This document shows, one piece after another, positions 41,001 to 48,570 of a stretch of DNA of 49,166 nucleotides. A model generated the notes under the pieces. It was not told where the DNA came from and did not search any database. It worked only from the letters and a program-made list of their open reading frames with translations. Within the stretch, counting starts at the first letter, position 1. Each line of letters begins with the position of its first letter. The position numbers were made by a program, and so were the translations under genes. Origin of the DNA: a bacterium HR10 (GTDB lineage: Bacteria; Acidobacteriota; Blastocatellia; HR10); NCBI GenBank assembly GCA_002923315.1, contig BEHM01000002.1, positions 137,838 to 187,003 on the forward strand, read 5' to 3'.

Positions 41001-42281
41001 CTCTGAGAGCGGCTCGTGGCGATTCCCCTCTCGGGATCCCCCGGCGAGGTGAACACGCGCATATCCGCGCGCGCGTCCTCCGAGCGCGCGCAGATCGAGG
41101 TCTTCGATGAATGCGTATTCCGGCTCCACGCGCAAGCGCGCGCGAATCCCCTCAAGCGGAAGCGGACCGAGAAGCGCCGCGCGCCCGCCGATCATTCCCT
41201 CGAACGCGAGGTCGGGAGGGGCAGGCAGCGTTCCCGTCACCGCGATCCCGCGCGCGCGGAAGAAGGCCGCCACCAGCGCCTCTGCCGTCATTCGAACCGC
41301 GAAGCGCGCGCCGGAGGGATCCCGCGTGGGCATGGCCTCCGGCGTGCGGACGTTCCAGGATGCGTTCCTCACCCGAATCCCCCACATCGTGGCGCGCGCC
41401 GTCGTCGCCGTCGCCTCGAGCCGATAGATGCGTCCCCGGCCGCGCACCCGCCCGTGCAGAGCCACATCCCCCGAGAAGGCGAATGGAGACAGTCCGTTCA
41501 CCGCCACGCGATCCAGGTGCACAAGCGCCGTCAGCGCGAGATCATACTGCGGATCTGTCCATCCTCGGATCGTCCCGGCCAGCAGCGCCTCACCGACATC
41601 GCTCATCACCCGAGCGCGTTCCAGCCACACGTGATCGTCCTGGATCGCGGCGCGCCATTCCAGTCGCGCTCGCGCGATCATCCGCTCGTCCCACGTGAGA
41701 TCGAGCCGCTCGATCTCCCCCAGCGCGCGCGGCTCTGAAGGCGTCGGTGCGAGCGAGAAGGTCACGCCATCGGCCTCAAGGTGGAACCGGTGCTTCCGAG
41801 CGTTCGCGAGGATGCGCCCGTCGGTGATCGTCACGCGCTCCACGCGGAGCGTATAGGACCTCGGCCCCTTCGGGCGGCGAAGGGCCGACCAGTCTATATC
41901 GGCGAAGTTAGGGCGCCCGCTCGCATCCACGGTGATGCGGATCTGCGGACGGTCGAAGCGGAGATCGGCGATGGAGAACGCGCGAGCGAAGAGGTCCTCG
42001 ATGCGGAAGCGCGCGCTCAGGCGAAGGACGCGAAGCAGCGGATCGGCGTGCGAACTCGGGAAGAGACGCAGGTCGGTGAACGCCACCGTCCCTCTCCAGA
42101 GCGAGATGTTCGCATCTTGGAATTCGACTCGAACGCGGAGCGGTCTCAGCCGAGCGTTGAGCGTTCGTTCGAGGAATCGGTCGAAATGCTCGCTCCTCGC
42201 CCAGAGGGCGAGACCGAGGACGATCGCGAGCGGTATCCCAAAGGCGAGACCAGCAATGATGGCAATCCGTGAGCGTCTCAT
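38082..42281 (-). CDS. tamB: TamB-like translocation/assembly module protein (DUF490)
   Basis: 1399 aa. An N-terminal signal-anchor helix (IAIIAGLAFGIPLAIVLGLALWA, about 5-27) leads to an AsmA-like start and then about 1,100 residues of regularly alternating beta strands, a groove-shaped periplasmic spanning region. The C-terminal 350 residues are the DUF490 domain (for example GNLIVTRGVVRFRNREYQITRG), ending in LRIRKRF with a terminal aromatic residue. TamB-type proteins bridge the two membranes and help outer-membrane assembly or lipid transport. ATG 42281 is chosen because it starts at the anchor; no strong ribosome-binding site is seen, and the frame is open to 42428. It is translated just before the BamA-type gene. 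Confidence 0.9.
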   Translation of the reverse strand: MRRSRIAIIAGLAFGIPLAIVLGLALWARSEHFDRFLERTLNARLRPLRVRVEFQDANISLWRGTVAFTDLRLFPSSHADPLLRVLRLSARFRIEDLFARAFSIADLRFDRPQIRITVDASGRPNFADIDWSALRRPKGPRSYTLRVERVTITDGRILANARKHRFHLEADGVTFSLAPTPSEPRALGEIERLDLTWDERMIARARLEWRAAIQDDHVWLERARVMSDVGEALLAGTIRGWTDPQYDLALTALVHLDRVAVNGLSPFAFSGDVALHGRVRGRGRIYRLEATATTARATMWGIRVRNASWNVRTPEAMPTRDPSGARFAVRMTAEALVAAFFRARGIAVTGTLPAPPDLAFEGMIGGRAALLGPLPLEGIRARLRVEPEYAFIEDLDLRALGGRARGYARVHLAGGSREGNRHEPLSEAHLRFENVDVRDMALRFLHRPLPLEGAAQGSLTARWPGLAVTRASGILALRIAPRSVPMAEALPVRGAVDATLSPRGLSVTASSLIIGRSKARLSGSVSWRGDLDLALDVRSDDLSEQQRLLEASGYRLRALTHDFISQLTGTADYRLRLIMRDGTSAISGEGELRGLLVAGEPVRSLRARFAYAHGRWEIEDAHVLWETGARAEVRLTALPDQANGLALRGRLHRVNLDRWSKAMDLELPLSGMLSGEVALSGLPKAPTGTAQIALEEGEVLLLERPARFRRLAGTFHLAPPRYEVQDARLDLPFGTITLSGFFRTDDGTYALRMRAADIELASLLSATMGRTMNVQGRVSLSLSGQGTLSDPRLSGEMRISRLSIGGRPAGEIVAELKTSEGRLLIPITAVLFGQTHALLGTLDLADPAPTVRVRARLEDLSLTPYLRLVRRLSEWSGTMSGELQLEWPIGARLDPTAPRRREDAAAGVRATLAISNLRLAFSEYALHARRPFTLRLHGRMLTIESAAVVGENTSLDLSGTVDLSEALGERFRSGHDLNVNGSVDLRLLRGLYPGLFAAGRATIRASLRGYFEEPRLSGLMEIEDLSLRVLDWPIALAHGQGRIRFTASQALIEHLRAQANEGDVTISGGLLLRRLRADQWRILIRSDAVVLTYPPGLRSIVDGVLTLQGNRQVQVLSGTLTVRRSEYTQDVDVAQLILAQAGERPRPSLPEISIHPPISLDIRVNALDTLIVRNNLADAVGSASLHIGGTLAAPRLSGNLIVTRGVVRFRNREYQITRGRLDFPREEAAQSAPRIHLEAESDIAGYRVIVGFTGTLDRFQTTLRSEPALPPEQILALIATGEISQRAASVTPQTGLGTAANLLIGELTHRAEEFTGKIFGINRFQIDPLIVGRGSDPTARLTVGRQITRNLSILYATNLSGPQEQVIIVEYRLSDRFSLVGTRDQDGNFSFDLRIRKRF

Positions 42282-42406
42282 GTGCGATGACCCAGTGGAA
42301 TCTCCGAACTCTCTTTTTAGAAGCGACCTTCGGAGAGCCGCGTTGCTCGCATCGGCTTTCGCCGCGTCGCTTCCCCGTGGATGGCGACCTTCGACGTCCA
42401 GGGTGC

Positions 42407-42420
42407 GCCCCCGAAGGGGC
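42407..42420 (-). terminator. Short UUCG-type hairpin after ribBA
   Basis: On the minus strand GCCCC-TTCG-GGGGC forms a 5-bp stem closed by a C(UUCG)G tetraloop, just after the ribBA stop. With no T-tract it is more likely an mRNA end-stabiliser or weak terminator. Confidence 0.35.
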
Positions 42421-42424
42421 TCGC

Positions 42425-43648
42425 TCACGCGCGCGCTCTCCTCCGGACGACATCAGCACTGGAGTCCGAGAGCGGGACCGTCTCGACGATCTCCAGGCCG
42501 AATCCCGAGAGCGCAGCGAGCTTCTTCGGATGGTTCGTGAGCAGCCTCATGCGTCGGACCCCGAGATCGTAGAGGATTTGCGCCCCGATCCCGTAATCGC
42601 GCATGTCCCAAGAGAGGCTCCCGGGCACCCGAGCGCTCTCCGACTCCGGCATCGCGCGACTCGTCCCGGTCATCTGAGGGACGCCGCCAGCGTGGTGGCG
42701 CAGCAGCGAAGCCAGGAGCTGTTCGCCCAGATGTTCTCGCCGGATGAGGTAGAGCAGAACGCCGCGTCCCTCTCGGGCGATCAGCTCGAACGCGCGATGC
42801 AATTCGGCCCCTGCTTCCTCCTCTCGGCATCGGAAGACGTCGCCGAGGACCGAGAGCGTATGGACGCGGACCAGAATCGGCTTGTCCGGGGCGATCACTC
42901 CCTTCACCAAGGCCAGATGAATTTCCCCATTGATGGGATTCTCGTACGCCGAGACGCGAAACTCGCCGTAAGGGGTCGTGAGCGACGCTTCCGCCCGCTT
43001 CCGCACCACGCGCTCGTGCTGCAGACGATAACGGATGAGGTCGGCCACGGTGACGATCTTCAACCCGAAGCGGCGAGCGAACGTGATGAGTTGCGGCAGC
43101 CGCGCCATCGTCCCATCGCCGTTCATGATCTCGCAGATGACGCCCGCTGGCGTCAATCCCGCCAGTCGGGCCAGATCAACAGAGGCTTCCGTCTGCCCGG
43201 CGCGCACAAGAACCCCACCTTCACGCGCGCGCAAGGGGAAGATGTGCCCCGGGCGCACCAAATCCGAAGGCCGCGTGCGCGGATCAATGGCCGTCCGAAT
43301 CGTATGCGCGCGATCGGCGGCGGAGATGCCCGTGGTGATCCCCTCGCGCGCGTCAATCGAGACGCAGAAGGCCGTCTCGAACCGCGAGGTGTTCTCCGGC
43401 GCTTGAAGCGGCAGGTTCAGCTCTTCACACCGCTCGGGCGTGAGCGAGAGGCAGATGAGCCCACGCCCATGCTTGGCCATGAAGTTGATGATCTCCGGCG
43501 TCACCTTCTCCGCCGCGCAGCAGAGATCACCTTCGTTCTCCCGATCCTCGTCATCCACGAGGATGACCATGCGCCCTTGCCGGATCTCCTCGATGGCCTC
43601 CGGGATGGAGGCGAAGGGCGACCCCTCGCGTCGTCGGCGTGTCCTCAT
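42425..43648 (-). CDS. ribBA: RibBA-like protein with a degenerate GTP cyclohydrolase II domain
   Basis: 407 aa. Residues 10-210 form the DHBP synthase domain with [29 protein letters not shown] and [15 protein letters not shown]. However, the usual RAGHTEA segment reads RAGQTEA, with Gln152 in place of a His I recall as a metal ligand. Residues 215-395 align with GTP cyclohydrolase II, but the SEC and CDCG zinc cysteines are lost ([18 protein letters not shown]), as is the RQEGR segment; only [10 protein letters not shown] and LLTNHPKKL remain clear. It resembles the RibBX type and probably lacks cyclohydrolase activity. Its ATG overlaps the ribE stop by 4 bases. Confidence 0.85.
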   Translation of the reverse strand: MRTRRRREGSPFASIPEAIEEIRQGRMVILVDDEDRENEGDLCCAAEKVTPEIINFMAKHGRGLICLSLTPERCEELNLPLQAPENTSRFETAFCVSIDAREGITTGISAADRAHTIRTAIDPRTRPSDLVRPGHIFPLRAREGGVLVRAGQTEASVDLARLAGLTPAGVICEIMNGDGTMARLPQLITFARRFGLKIVTVADLIRYRLQHERVVRKRAEASLTTPYGEFRVSAYENPINGEIHLALVKGVIAPDKPILVRVHTLSVLGDVFRCREEEAGAELHRAFELIAREGRGVLLYLIRREHLGEQLLASLLRHHAGGVPQMTGTSRAMPESESARVPGSLSWDMRDYGIGAQILYDLGVRRMRLLTNHPKKLAALSGFGLEIVETVPLSDSSADVVRRRARA

Positions 43649-44304
43649 CCCTCACGCTCCTGATCCGTGAAGTGTTCGAACGCCACGTTGGACGCCTTCG
43701 ATCGGACGTGCGCCAGAAGCGGCTCCATCATGCGCTCGACGTACTTCGCCAGGATGTCCACTTCGAGATTGACGCCGTCGCCAGGGCGCAGCTCCCGAAG
43801 ATTCGTCATCCGAAACGTATGAGGGATGATGGCGACTTCGAACCACGCATCGCTCAATCCGGCGATCGTCAAGCTGATCCCATCCACGGCGATCGAGCCC
43901 TTCGGGACGAGATACCGACGCAGCTCCGATGGGAAGGCGAAGCGAAAGATCCAGGACTCCCCCTCCGGGCGGCGTTCGAGGAAGCGGCCGACGCCGTCCA
44001 CATGACCCTGCACAATATGCCCCCCGAGCCGATCGCCAGGCCTGAGCGCGCGTTCGAGATTCACTGCTCGCCCCGCGCGGAGCTGACCGAACGTCGTCCG
44101 ACGAAGCGTCTCCGCCGAGAGCTGCGTGCGGAAGCCATCCCGCTCAACCCCGGTCACCGTCACGCAGACGCCGTTGACGGCGATGCTCGCGCCCACCCGC
44201 AAATCCTCCAGGACCGCGCGCGCCTCCACGCGCACCTCTCCTCCAGCACTCGTGAGCGCGAGCTGACGAATCCGCCCGACCTCCTCGATCAACCCCGTGA
44301 ACAT
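43645..44304 (-). CDS. ribE: Riboflavin synthase alpha chain
   Basis: 219 aa made of two lumazine-binding barrels. The first starts [15 protein letters not shown] and holds [11 protein letters not shown] and ETLRRTTFG. The second holds [40 protein letters not shown] and [15 protein letters not shown]. It converts two 6,7-dimethyl-8-ribityllumazine molecules to riboflavin. It is the first gene of a short ribE-ribBA operon; ribD and ribH are elsewhere. The ATG has no Shine-Dalgarno sequence and lies only about 8 bases after the predicted transcription start. No FMN riboswitch is visible. Confidence 0.94.
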   Translation of the reverse strand: MFTGLIEEVGRIRQLALTSAGGEVRVEARAVLEDLRVGASIAVNGVCVTVTGVERDGFRTQLSAETLRRTTFGQLRAGRAVNLERALRPGDRLGGHIVQGHVDGVGRFLERRPEGESWIFRFAFPSELRRYLVPKGSIAVDGISLTIAGLSDAWFEVAIIPHTFRMTNLRELRPGDGVNLEVDILAKYVERMMEPLLAHVRSKASNVAFEHFTDQEREG

Positions 44305-44318
44305 AGTCCGAAGGTGGA

Positions 44319-44348
44319 AGCATACCGAATCCCTTCGGAATCGGGCAA
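44319..44348 (-). promoter_or_regulatory. Sigma70-like promoter for ribE-ribBA
   Basis: On the minus strand TTGCCC (44343-44348) and TATGCT (44319-44324) are 18 bp apart; the -10 box ends 14 bases before the ribE ATG, so the leader is very short. Confidence 0.55.
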
Positions 44349-44438
44349 GGCATCGGCCAGGAGCAAAAATCCTTCGCGCGGCATGGGGCCCCGCTGCTTC
44401 TCACGAACGCGTTGATCCTCACACCCTCTCGGATCTCC

Positions 44439-44473
44439 GTGACGGCGGTCACGATCGCGCATGACCGCGCTCA
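44439..44473. promoter_or_regulatory. Tandem CRP/FNR-type operator pair, copy A
   Basis: GTGA-N6-TCAC at 44439-44452 and TGA-N6-TCA at 44462-44473 are both perfect dyads with centres 22 bp apart. The second ends exactly at the -35 box (TTGATC, 44474). With initiation near 44509 the centres lie at about -63.5 and -41.5, textbook class I/II activator positions. Confidence 0.65.
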
Positions 44474-44502
44474 TTGATCCGACGTCGCCACCGGGATTAA
44501 AT
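44474..44502 (+). promoter_or_regulatory. Promoter of the 752-aa secreted protein gene
   Basis: TTGATC (44474-44479) and TTAAAT (44497-44502) are 17 bp apart, abutting operator copy A; the leader is about 43 bases. Confidence 0.55.
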
Positions 44503-44551
44503 GCCCGCCGAGACACCGAAGGGTGTCCGAGACACACATGGGGAGGAGCTT

Positions 44552-46810
44552 ATGCGTGGACAATGGCTTTCGCTGAAGCGAAGAGAGTCCGATCTCCAGA
44601 CGCAGCGGGGGAGATGGAGGGTCTTCACGACAGCGCTCATTGTAGGGAGCCTGTTGGCCTCGTCTTCCTTCTCGCGCGCGTCAGTCGGAGGACGTATCTC
44701 ATCGGCTTCGCCAGGGCACCAGTTCGATCACCTGCGCCCGCATATCTTCCCTGAAGCGCAGATGATCTATACCCCGCTCGCCTATGGATGGGAATCCGCT
44801 CGGGCCGAGTTGGTCCTCAACAACAATGGTCCCAGCACGATGCTCGTGACCCCGATCTTTTCCACAATGGAAGGCATGCCCGTTCCCGGGCGCCGAGTGA
44901 CGCTCGCTCCTGCGGAAGTGCGACACATGGCGTTAACCGACTTGCTCGATGAGGCCTCTCAGGGCCACAATATGAGCGGTCTGGCGCTTCACTACTCCGG
45001 TCGGATGTTAGAAGCGGGCGCGCAGATCATCCTGAGACTCGGCGAGGTCGGAAGCGTGGATGTTCCTTTCACCAGCCGTAGTGATTACCGCTCGACGGTC
45101 CAGGAAGCTGTGTGGTGGATGCCCTGCCGCGCGCAAGCGATCGTAGTACTCGGAAATGCGTCCGAGGCACCTATCCGCGTGCGGATGCAGGATACCGAGG
45201 GTGAGGAGGAGGTTCACCTCAATCCCTATGCTTCGCGAGTCCTCTCTCGTTCGGGACGTTGCCCCTCCGCGTCCTCGGAAGGCGCAGTCGGGACCCTTCG
45301 ACTGGAGACAACGGGTTCGGTGGGGAGCCTGCGTGCTTGGGGCGTCGTCACCTCCAAGGAGGACCTTTTCGCAAGCCCGATTCGATTCTACGACCTGGGA
45401 GGAATTCGTCAGCCGCACCTTTTCGCCACAGGCCTTCGGGTGAAGGAAGCGACCCCTCACCTTGTGATGAAGAATACGACGGGCGTGCCGATCTCCGCCC
45501 GACCGCGATTCCTTCCCCTCTCGCCCGCGTTGGGCGACGTGCTGGAAGGGATGCCAGTTATCATCGAGCCGCATGCGGTGCGGGAGGTTGATCTCACGCC
45601 CCTTCTCCAGAAGGCTGCGACAAGATCATATCTTGACATTGTCAGCGTCCACGTCATCAATGAGAGTGGCATCCTCGGTCTGATCGGAGCGCTCGTGAGT
45701 CAGGATAGGACCACCCGGCTCGTATACGAAGTCCCGTTGCGAGATCCCGGATCGGTGAGGAATTCCACAGGCAGCTATCCTTGGCGAACCGATGGGGATT
45801 ACACGACGATCGTCTCGGTCACCAACGTGGGCGAGAAGTCGGCGCAATTCACCGTGGCGATCAACTTTCCGGGCGGGCAGTACTTCTTGTATCCGCGAGA
45901 GCTCGCAGCGGGAGAGACGGCCATCTTTGACCTGAGGCGGATGCAGCAGCAGCAAACTCCGGATAGCCGGGGCCAAGTGATCCCTCTCTCCGTTACAGCC
46001 GGTCAATTCCGATGGAGCGTGCACGGGGGCGATGGTACCGCTCGGCTTATGGGCCGAAGCGAGATCGTGAGCCTCTCTCAGCGGGTGAGCAGCTCCTACA
46101 GTTGCCCAGTCTGTTGCCCCTATTCCTTCTTGGGGATCGTACTCCGCCCTGATCTGTTCACGACGACTCCAGGCGGGTCCGTGCTCGTGCTCGTTGACGG
46201 TTTTGAGGTGGATTGCTATGGCAACGTGTTCGGCCCCTTCCCCAGCGGCGCTCATGAGTGTGACAACCATAATTCCGGTGTCCTCTCCGCCTGGCTCGAG
46301 AACGGTAATATCCGGGCCGAAGGAGTGTCGGAAGGGACAACGACCATCACCGCATATCGGTCGGACATCGTCTACTTCGACGACGGGATGGATTGCTATC
46401 CGTTCATCTTCACCTTCTCAGCCGATTGTCGAGGGGAAGTCCGCAAGCCTAAGATTTTCATCACAGAGGTCTGGTTTAACCCTCAAGAGATCAATCGGAC
46501 GCTGGACTGCTCAACGTTAAGTGTTAACCTTTCGGCGTCGACTGAAGTCGGGCGGAACGTCCAGGTGCGCGTCGAGGCATTCCAGTGGAGAAACCCTGAG
46601 AGGGTTGAGTTGACCATTGATAACGATCAGAAGACAACCTCCATCTCAGGCGGGACGACTGAAATCGTGACGTTCCAAGTCTGTACGACGGTGAATAACC
46701 AGAAGTCTGGAATAGTGAAGTACAAGGCGAGGATCATCTCTACCAGCGATCTCAATGTCGAAGTGGGACCGCCTGACGGGATGGAATCTAATGAGCTGAA
46801 CATACGATAG
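44552..46810 (+). CDS. Large secreted protein of unknown function
   Basis: 752 aa. It has an extended n-region and a signal peptide (FTTALIVGSLLASSSFSRA, about 26-44), then repeated beta-sandwich-like segments rich in Val/Thr/Pro. A Cys cluster (SYSCPVCCPYSF) lies at about 515, and a bacterial Ig-like stretch (GVSEGTTTITAYRSD) near 620 with several further cysteines. The end is beta-rich without an anchor or barrel signature. I do not recognise a family. GGGGAGGAGCTT precedes ATG 44552. The promoter carries the tandem FNR-type sites, so regulation by the nearby FNR-like protein is likely. G+C falls toward the 3' end. Confidence 0.8.
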   Translation: MRGQWLSLKRRESDLQTQRGRWRVFTTALIVGSLLASSSFSRASVGGRISSASPGHQFDHLRPHIFPEAQMIYTPLAYGWESARAELVLNNNGPSTMLVTPIFSTMEGMPVPGRRVTLAPAEVRHMALTDLLDEASQGHNMSGLALHYSGRMLEAGAQIILRLGEVGSVDVPFTSRSDYRSTVQEAVWWMPCRAQAIVVLGNASEAPIRVRMQDTEGEEEVHLNPYASRVLSRSGRCPSASSEGAVGTLRLETTGSVGSLRAWGVVTSKEDLFASPIRFYDLGGIRQPHLFATGLRVKEATPHLVMKNTTGVPISARPRFLPLSPALGDVLEGMPVIIEPHAVREVDLTPLLQKAATRSYLDIVSVHVINESGILGLIGALVSQDRTTRLVYEVPLRDPGSVRNSTGSYPWRTDGDYTTIVSVTNVGEKSAQFTVAINFPGGQYFLYPRELAAGETAIFDLRRMQQQQTPDSRGQVIPLSVTAGQFRWSVHGGDGTARLMGRSEIVSLSQRVSSSYSCPVCCPYSFLGIVLRPDLFTTTPGGSVLVLVDGFEVDCYGNVFGPFPSGAHECDNHNSGVLSAWLENGNIRAEGVSEGTTTITAYRSDIVYFDDGMDCYPFIFTFSADCRGEVRKPKIFITEVWFNPQEINRTLDCSTLSVNLSASTEVGRNVQVRVEAFQWRNPERVELTIDNDQKTTSISGGTTEIVTFQVCTTVNNQKSGIVKYKARIISTSDLNVEVGPPDGMESNELNIR

Positions 46811-46867
46811 CACGATTGTGGTGGTGGACTGACTTGCCATCACGAGAGGAGCGGGAGGAGAGAGCTT

Positions 46868-47128
46868 ATGCGCATAAAGAGTTATTGGACACCCCTGCTG
46901 GTGGCAACAAGTGTGCTCACGGCTGATTGGATTCAGCATGAGCATACTCCATCTAGAGTCCGATGGGAGTATAAGGTTATCTACTTCAATTCTGCTCGTC
47001 CAGAAACTGTTGAAGACCTGAATCGACTTGGGGCAGAAGGATGGGAGCTTGTTTTCTTCTCACGCTCGCGGCTCGATGAGTATGGGAGCCCGACGCAAGG
47101 GTACTGTTTTCTCAAACGCCCTCGATGA
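46868..47128 (+). CDS. Small exported DUF4177-like protein
   Basis: 86 aa. A hydrophobic N-terminal stretch (WTPLLVATSVLTADW) is followed by the DUF4177 pattern: RWEYKVIYFN, then LNRLGAEGWELVFFSRSR and a closing YCFLKRPR. DUF4177 proteins are small single-domain proteins of unknown function. GGAGGAGAGAGCTT precedes the ATG. It lies 57 bases after the secreted protein gene on the same strand and may share its mRNA. Its codon use is rather AT-rich. Confidence 0.78.
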   Translation: MRIKSYWTPLLVATSVLTADWIQHEHTPSRVRWEYKVIYFNSARPETVEDLNRLGAEGWELVFFSRSRLDEYGSPTQGYCFLKRPR

Positions 47129-47531
47129 GAAGAGGGTCGGCTCACGCGAGATGAGTCCGAGCGTGGTAATGCAGGAGGAGAGGTAGCGGCCGAGGTTCGG
47201 AGAAGTAAAAGACGCCGTGAGATCTACCGCCCGCGCGGTGTTCGAGAGGCGTCGAGGGCCTCTCTCTGCATCTCTTGCCCGGTGCGTCTTGATCGCACTG
47301 CTGCTGAAGAGGGCCCCAATCCGGCCGGCGAAGTAGGTTAGACCAGGCCGTTCATCGAGCCCCAGGGGATCTGCCAGTTCGCGGATCCAGGTACTCCCCT
47401 CATCCAAATACCCATCACTGGCGTCCGACCTGGGACAAATGGGGCCGTTTAGGCGTTTTGATGGGAAATATCGCCCGTGGGGTGAAGAAAAGGCCGGATC
47501 GTCAGATACTTTCCCACGCAAGGAGGTGTTT
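47129..47531. other. 403-bp gap without a confident gene
   Basis: No gene with a ribosome-binding site was found. An open frame of 178 codons crosses the whole gap on the minus strand (47060-47596) and runs into both neighbours; its product has no motif I know. It may be a decayed gene or chance. A TTGAT-like half-site (47458-47462) lies upstream of the regulator gene, but no full dyad. Confidence 0.5.
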
Positions 47532-48230
47532 ATGAAGGAGGAGAGTTCCCAAGCACGACGAGAGACACCCATCATTCCCTGTCGGGAGCGCGTCACATGT
47601 CCGGTATGCGCCGTCCCGAATGCGGTTTGGGAGGAGATTCAGGCACAGACCTTCGTGCGGAGGTGCTCGCGGGGGACGCTGCTGGGCGAAGCGCCGGAGC
47701 AGCGGGGGCTTACCGTCTTGTGTCAGGGGAGGGTCCGACTGTGGCTCTTTGGAACGCGCGGGGAGGGCTTTTGGCTTTTTGAGCTTGAAGCCGGGCGTAT
47801 CCTGGGGTTGGCGTCGGTGGTCACGGGAGAGCCCTGGCCGCTGATGGCGGAGGCCACGACGCCGTGTCTGGTCCGCACTATCCCCAAGGCGATGGCGATG
47901 CGGCTCCTCTCCGAACCGTCGGTGGCCTCAGGGCTGCTGCGCCACGTGGGGGAGGAGGCGATCGCTGCGTATGAGGGGCTTGCTCGATTTTTGCTCGCTC
48001 GGTCGGCGCGTGAGCGCTTGGCGCGCTGCCTGCTCGACTTGCGGGCGAAGGGGGCGAAGGAGGTCATCAACCTCTCGCGATCGGAACTGGCAGCTCGCGT
48101 GGGGATCTCTCCGGAGACGCTCTCCCGGGTGGTGAGCTCTTGGGTTCGCGACGGGGTGTTGGAGCGGCGGGGGCGAGCCCTTCGCGTGCGGGATTGGGAC
48201 GCGCTGGCGGCGATGTGGGGAACGAGATGA
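47532..48230 (+). CDS. Crp/Fnr-family transcription regulator, FNR-like cysteines
   Basis: 232 aa. The cyclic-nucleotide-binding-like beta roll (about 35-135) lacks the PRxAT phosphate-binding cassette, so cAMP binding is unlikely. Cysteines C17, C23 and C26 near the N-terminus and C112 are placed much like the four Fe-S ligands of FNR (20, 23, 29, 122), which suggests a redox, oxygen or NO sensor. The C-terminal winged helix has SRSELAARVGISPETLSRVVSSW with the E-T-x-S-R recognition residues of FNR, which read a TGA core. AAGGAGGTGTTT precedes ATG 47532, a near-ideal site. Two operators with TGA-N6-TCA cores lie at 44439-44473 and 48300-48334. Confidence 0.9.
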   Translation: MKEESSQARRETPIIPCRERVTCPVCAVPNAVWEEIQAQTFVRRCSRGTLLGEAPEQRGLTVLCQGRVRLWLFGTRGEGFWLFELEAGRILGLASVVTGEPWPLMAEATTPCLVRTIPKAMAMRLLSEPSVASGLLRHVGEEAIAAYEGLARFLLARSARERLARCLLDLRAKGAKEVINLSRSELAARVGISPETLSRVVSSWVRDGVLERRGRALRVRDWDALAAMWGTR

Positions 48231-48299
48231 GCCGTGTGGCGCCTTTGCGAGTGGCCTCATGGCGGGGTGTGGGATGAGCGAGGGAGACGCGACTCTTGC

Positions 48300-48334
48300 G
48301 TGACGCCGATCACGAAGGGGTGTGATCAGCGTCA
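48300..48334. promoter_or_regulatory. Tandem CRP/FNR-type operator pair, copy B
   Basis: GTGA-N6-TCAC at 48300-48313 and TGA-N6-TCA at 48323-48334, centres 22 bp apart, the same geometry as copy A. Its first 16 bases match copy A at 14 positions. It starts 70 bases after the FNR-like gene. Confidence 0.65.
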
Positions 48335-48364
48335 TGGAAGGGGAGCGGGCCGGGGTGGTATGAA
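48335..48364 (+). promoter_or_regulatory. Promoter downstream of operator copy B
   Basis: A -10-like TATGAA (48359-48364) lies at the spacing seen in copy A; the -35 position (TGGAAG) is poor, as expected for an activator-dependent promoter. Confidence 0.45.
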
Positions 48365-48391
48365 TGGGGCGGCAAGGGTGAGAGGGTCGTT

Positions 48392-48550
48392 ATGAGCGGT
48401 CGGATGGTGCAGTGGATCGTCTGTGGGATTGGCCTGTGGGGCCTTGTCGCCCTCACGAGGGACGAGATCGGCGCTCAGCGGGAGACCGTGCGCGTGGGAG
48501 AGCGCCCGGCGCTGAAGCAGCACCTGGATCAGAACGACCATGAGGTTTAA
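48392..48550 (+). CDS. Small exported peptide (52 aa)
   Basis: 52 aa: a signal-like hydrophobic helix (MVQWIVCGIGLWGLVALT) and a charged tail with RETVRVGERPALKQHLDQ. GAGAGGG lies 5 bases before ATG 48392. It is the first gene after operator copy B, 20 bases before the next gene, so it is probably in that transcript. No family is recognised. A peptide this short could be missed or could be chance; the site, signal and position support it. Confidence 0.5.
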   Translation: MSGRMVQWIVCGIGLWGLVALTRDEIGAQRETVRVGERPALKQHLDQNDHEV

Positions 48551-48570
48551 ACCAAACAAGGAGGAGAAAC

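Noticed and set aside
46842..46854. A third TGA...TCA dyad before the 86-aa gene
   Set aside because: The spacing is N7, not N6, and no -35/-10 pair is in register with it.
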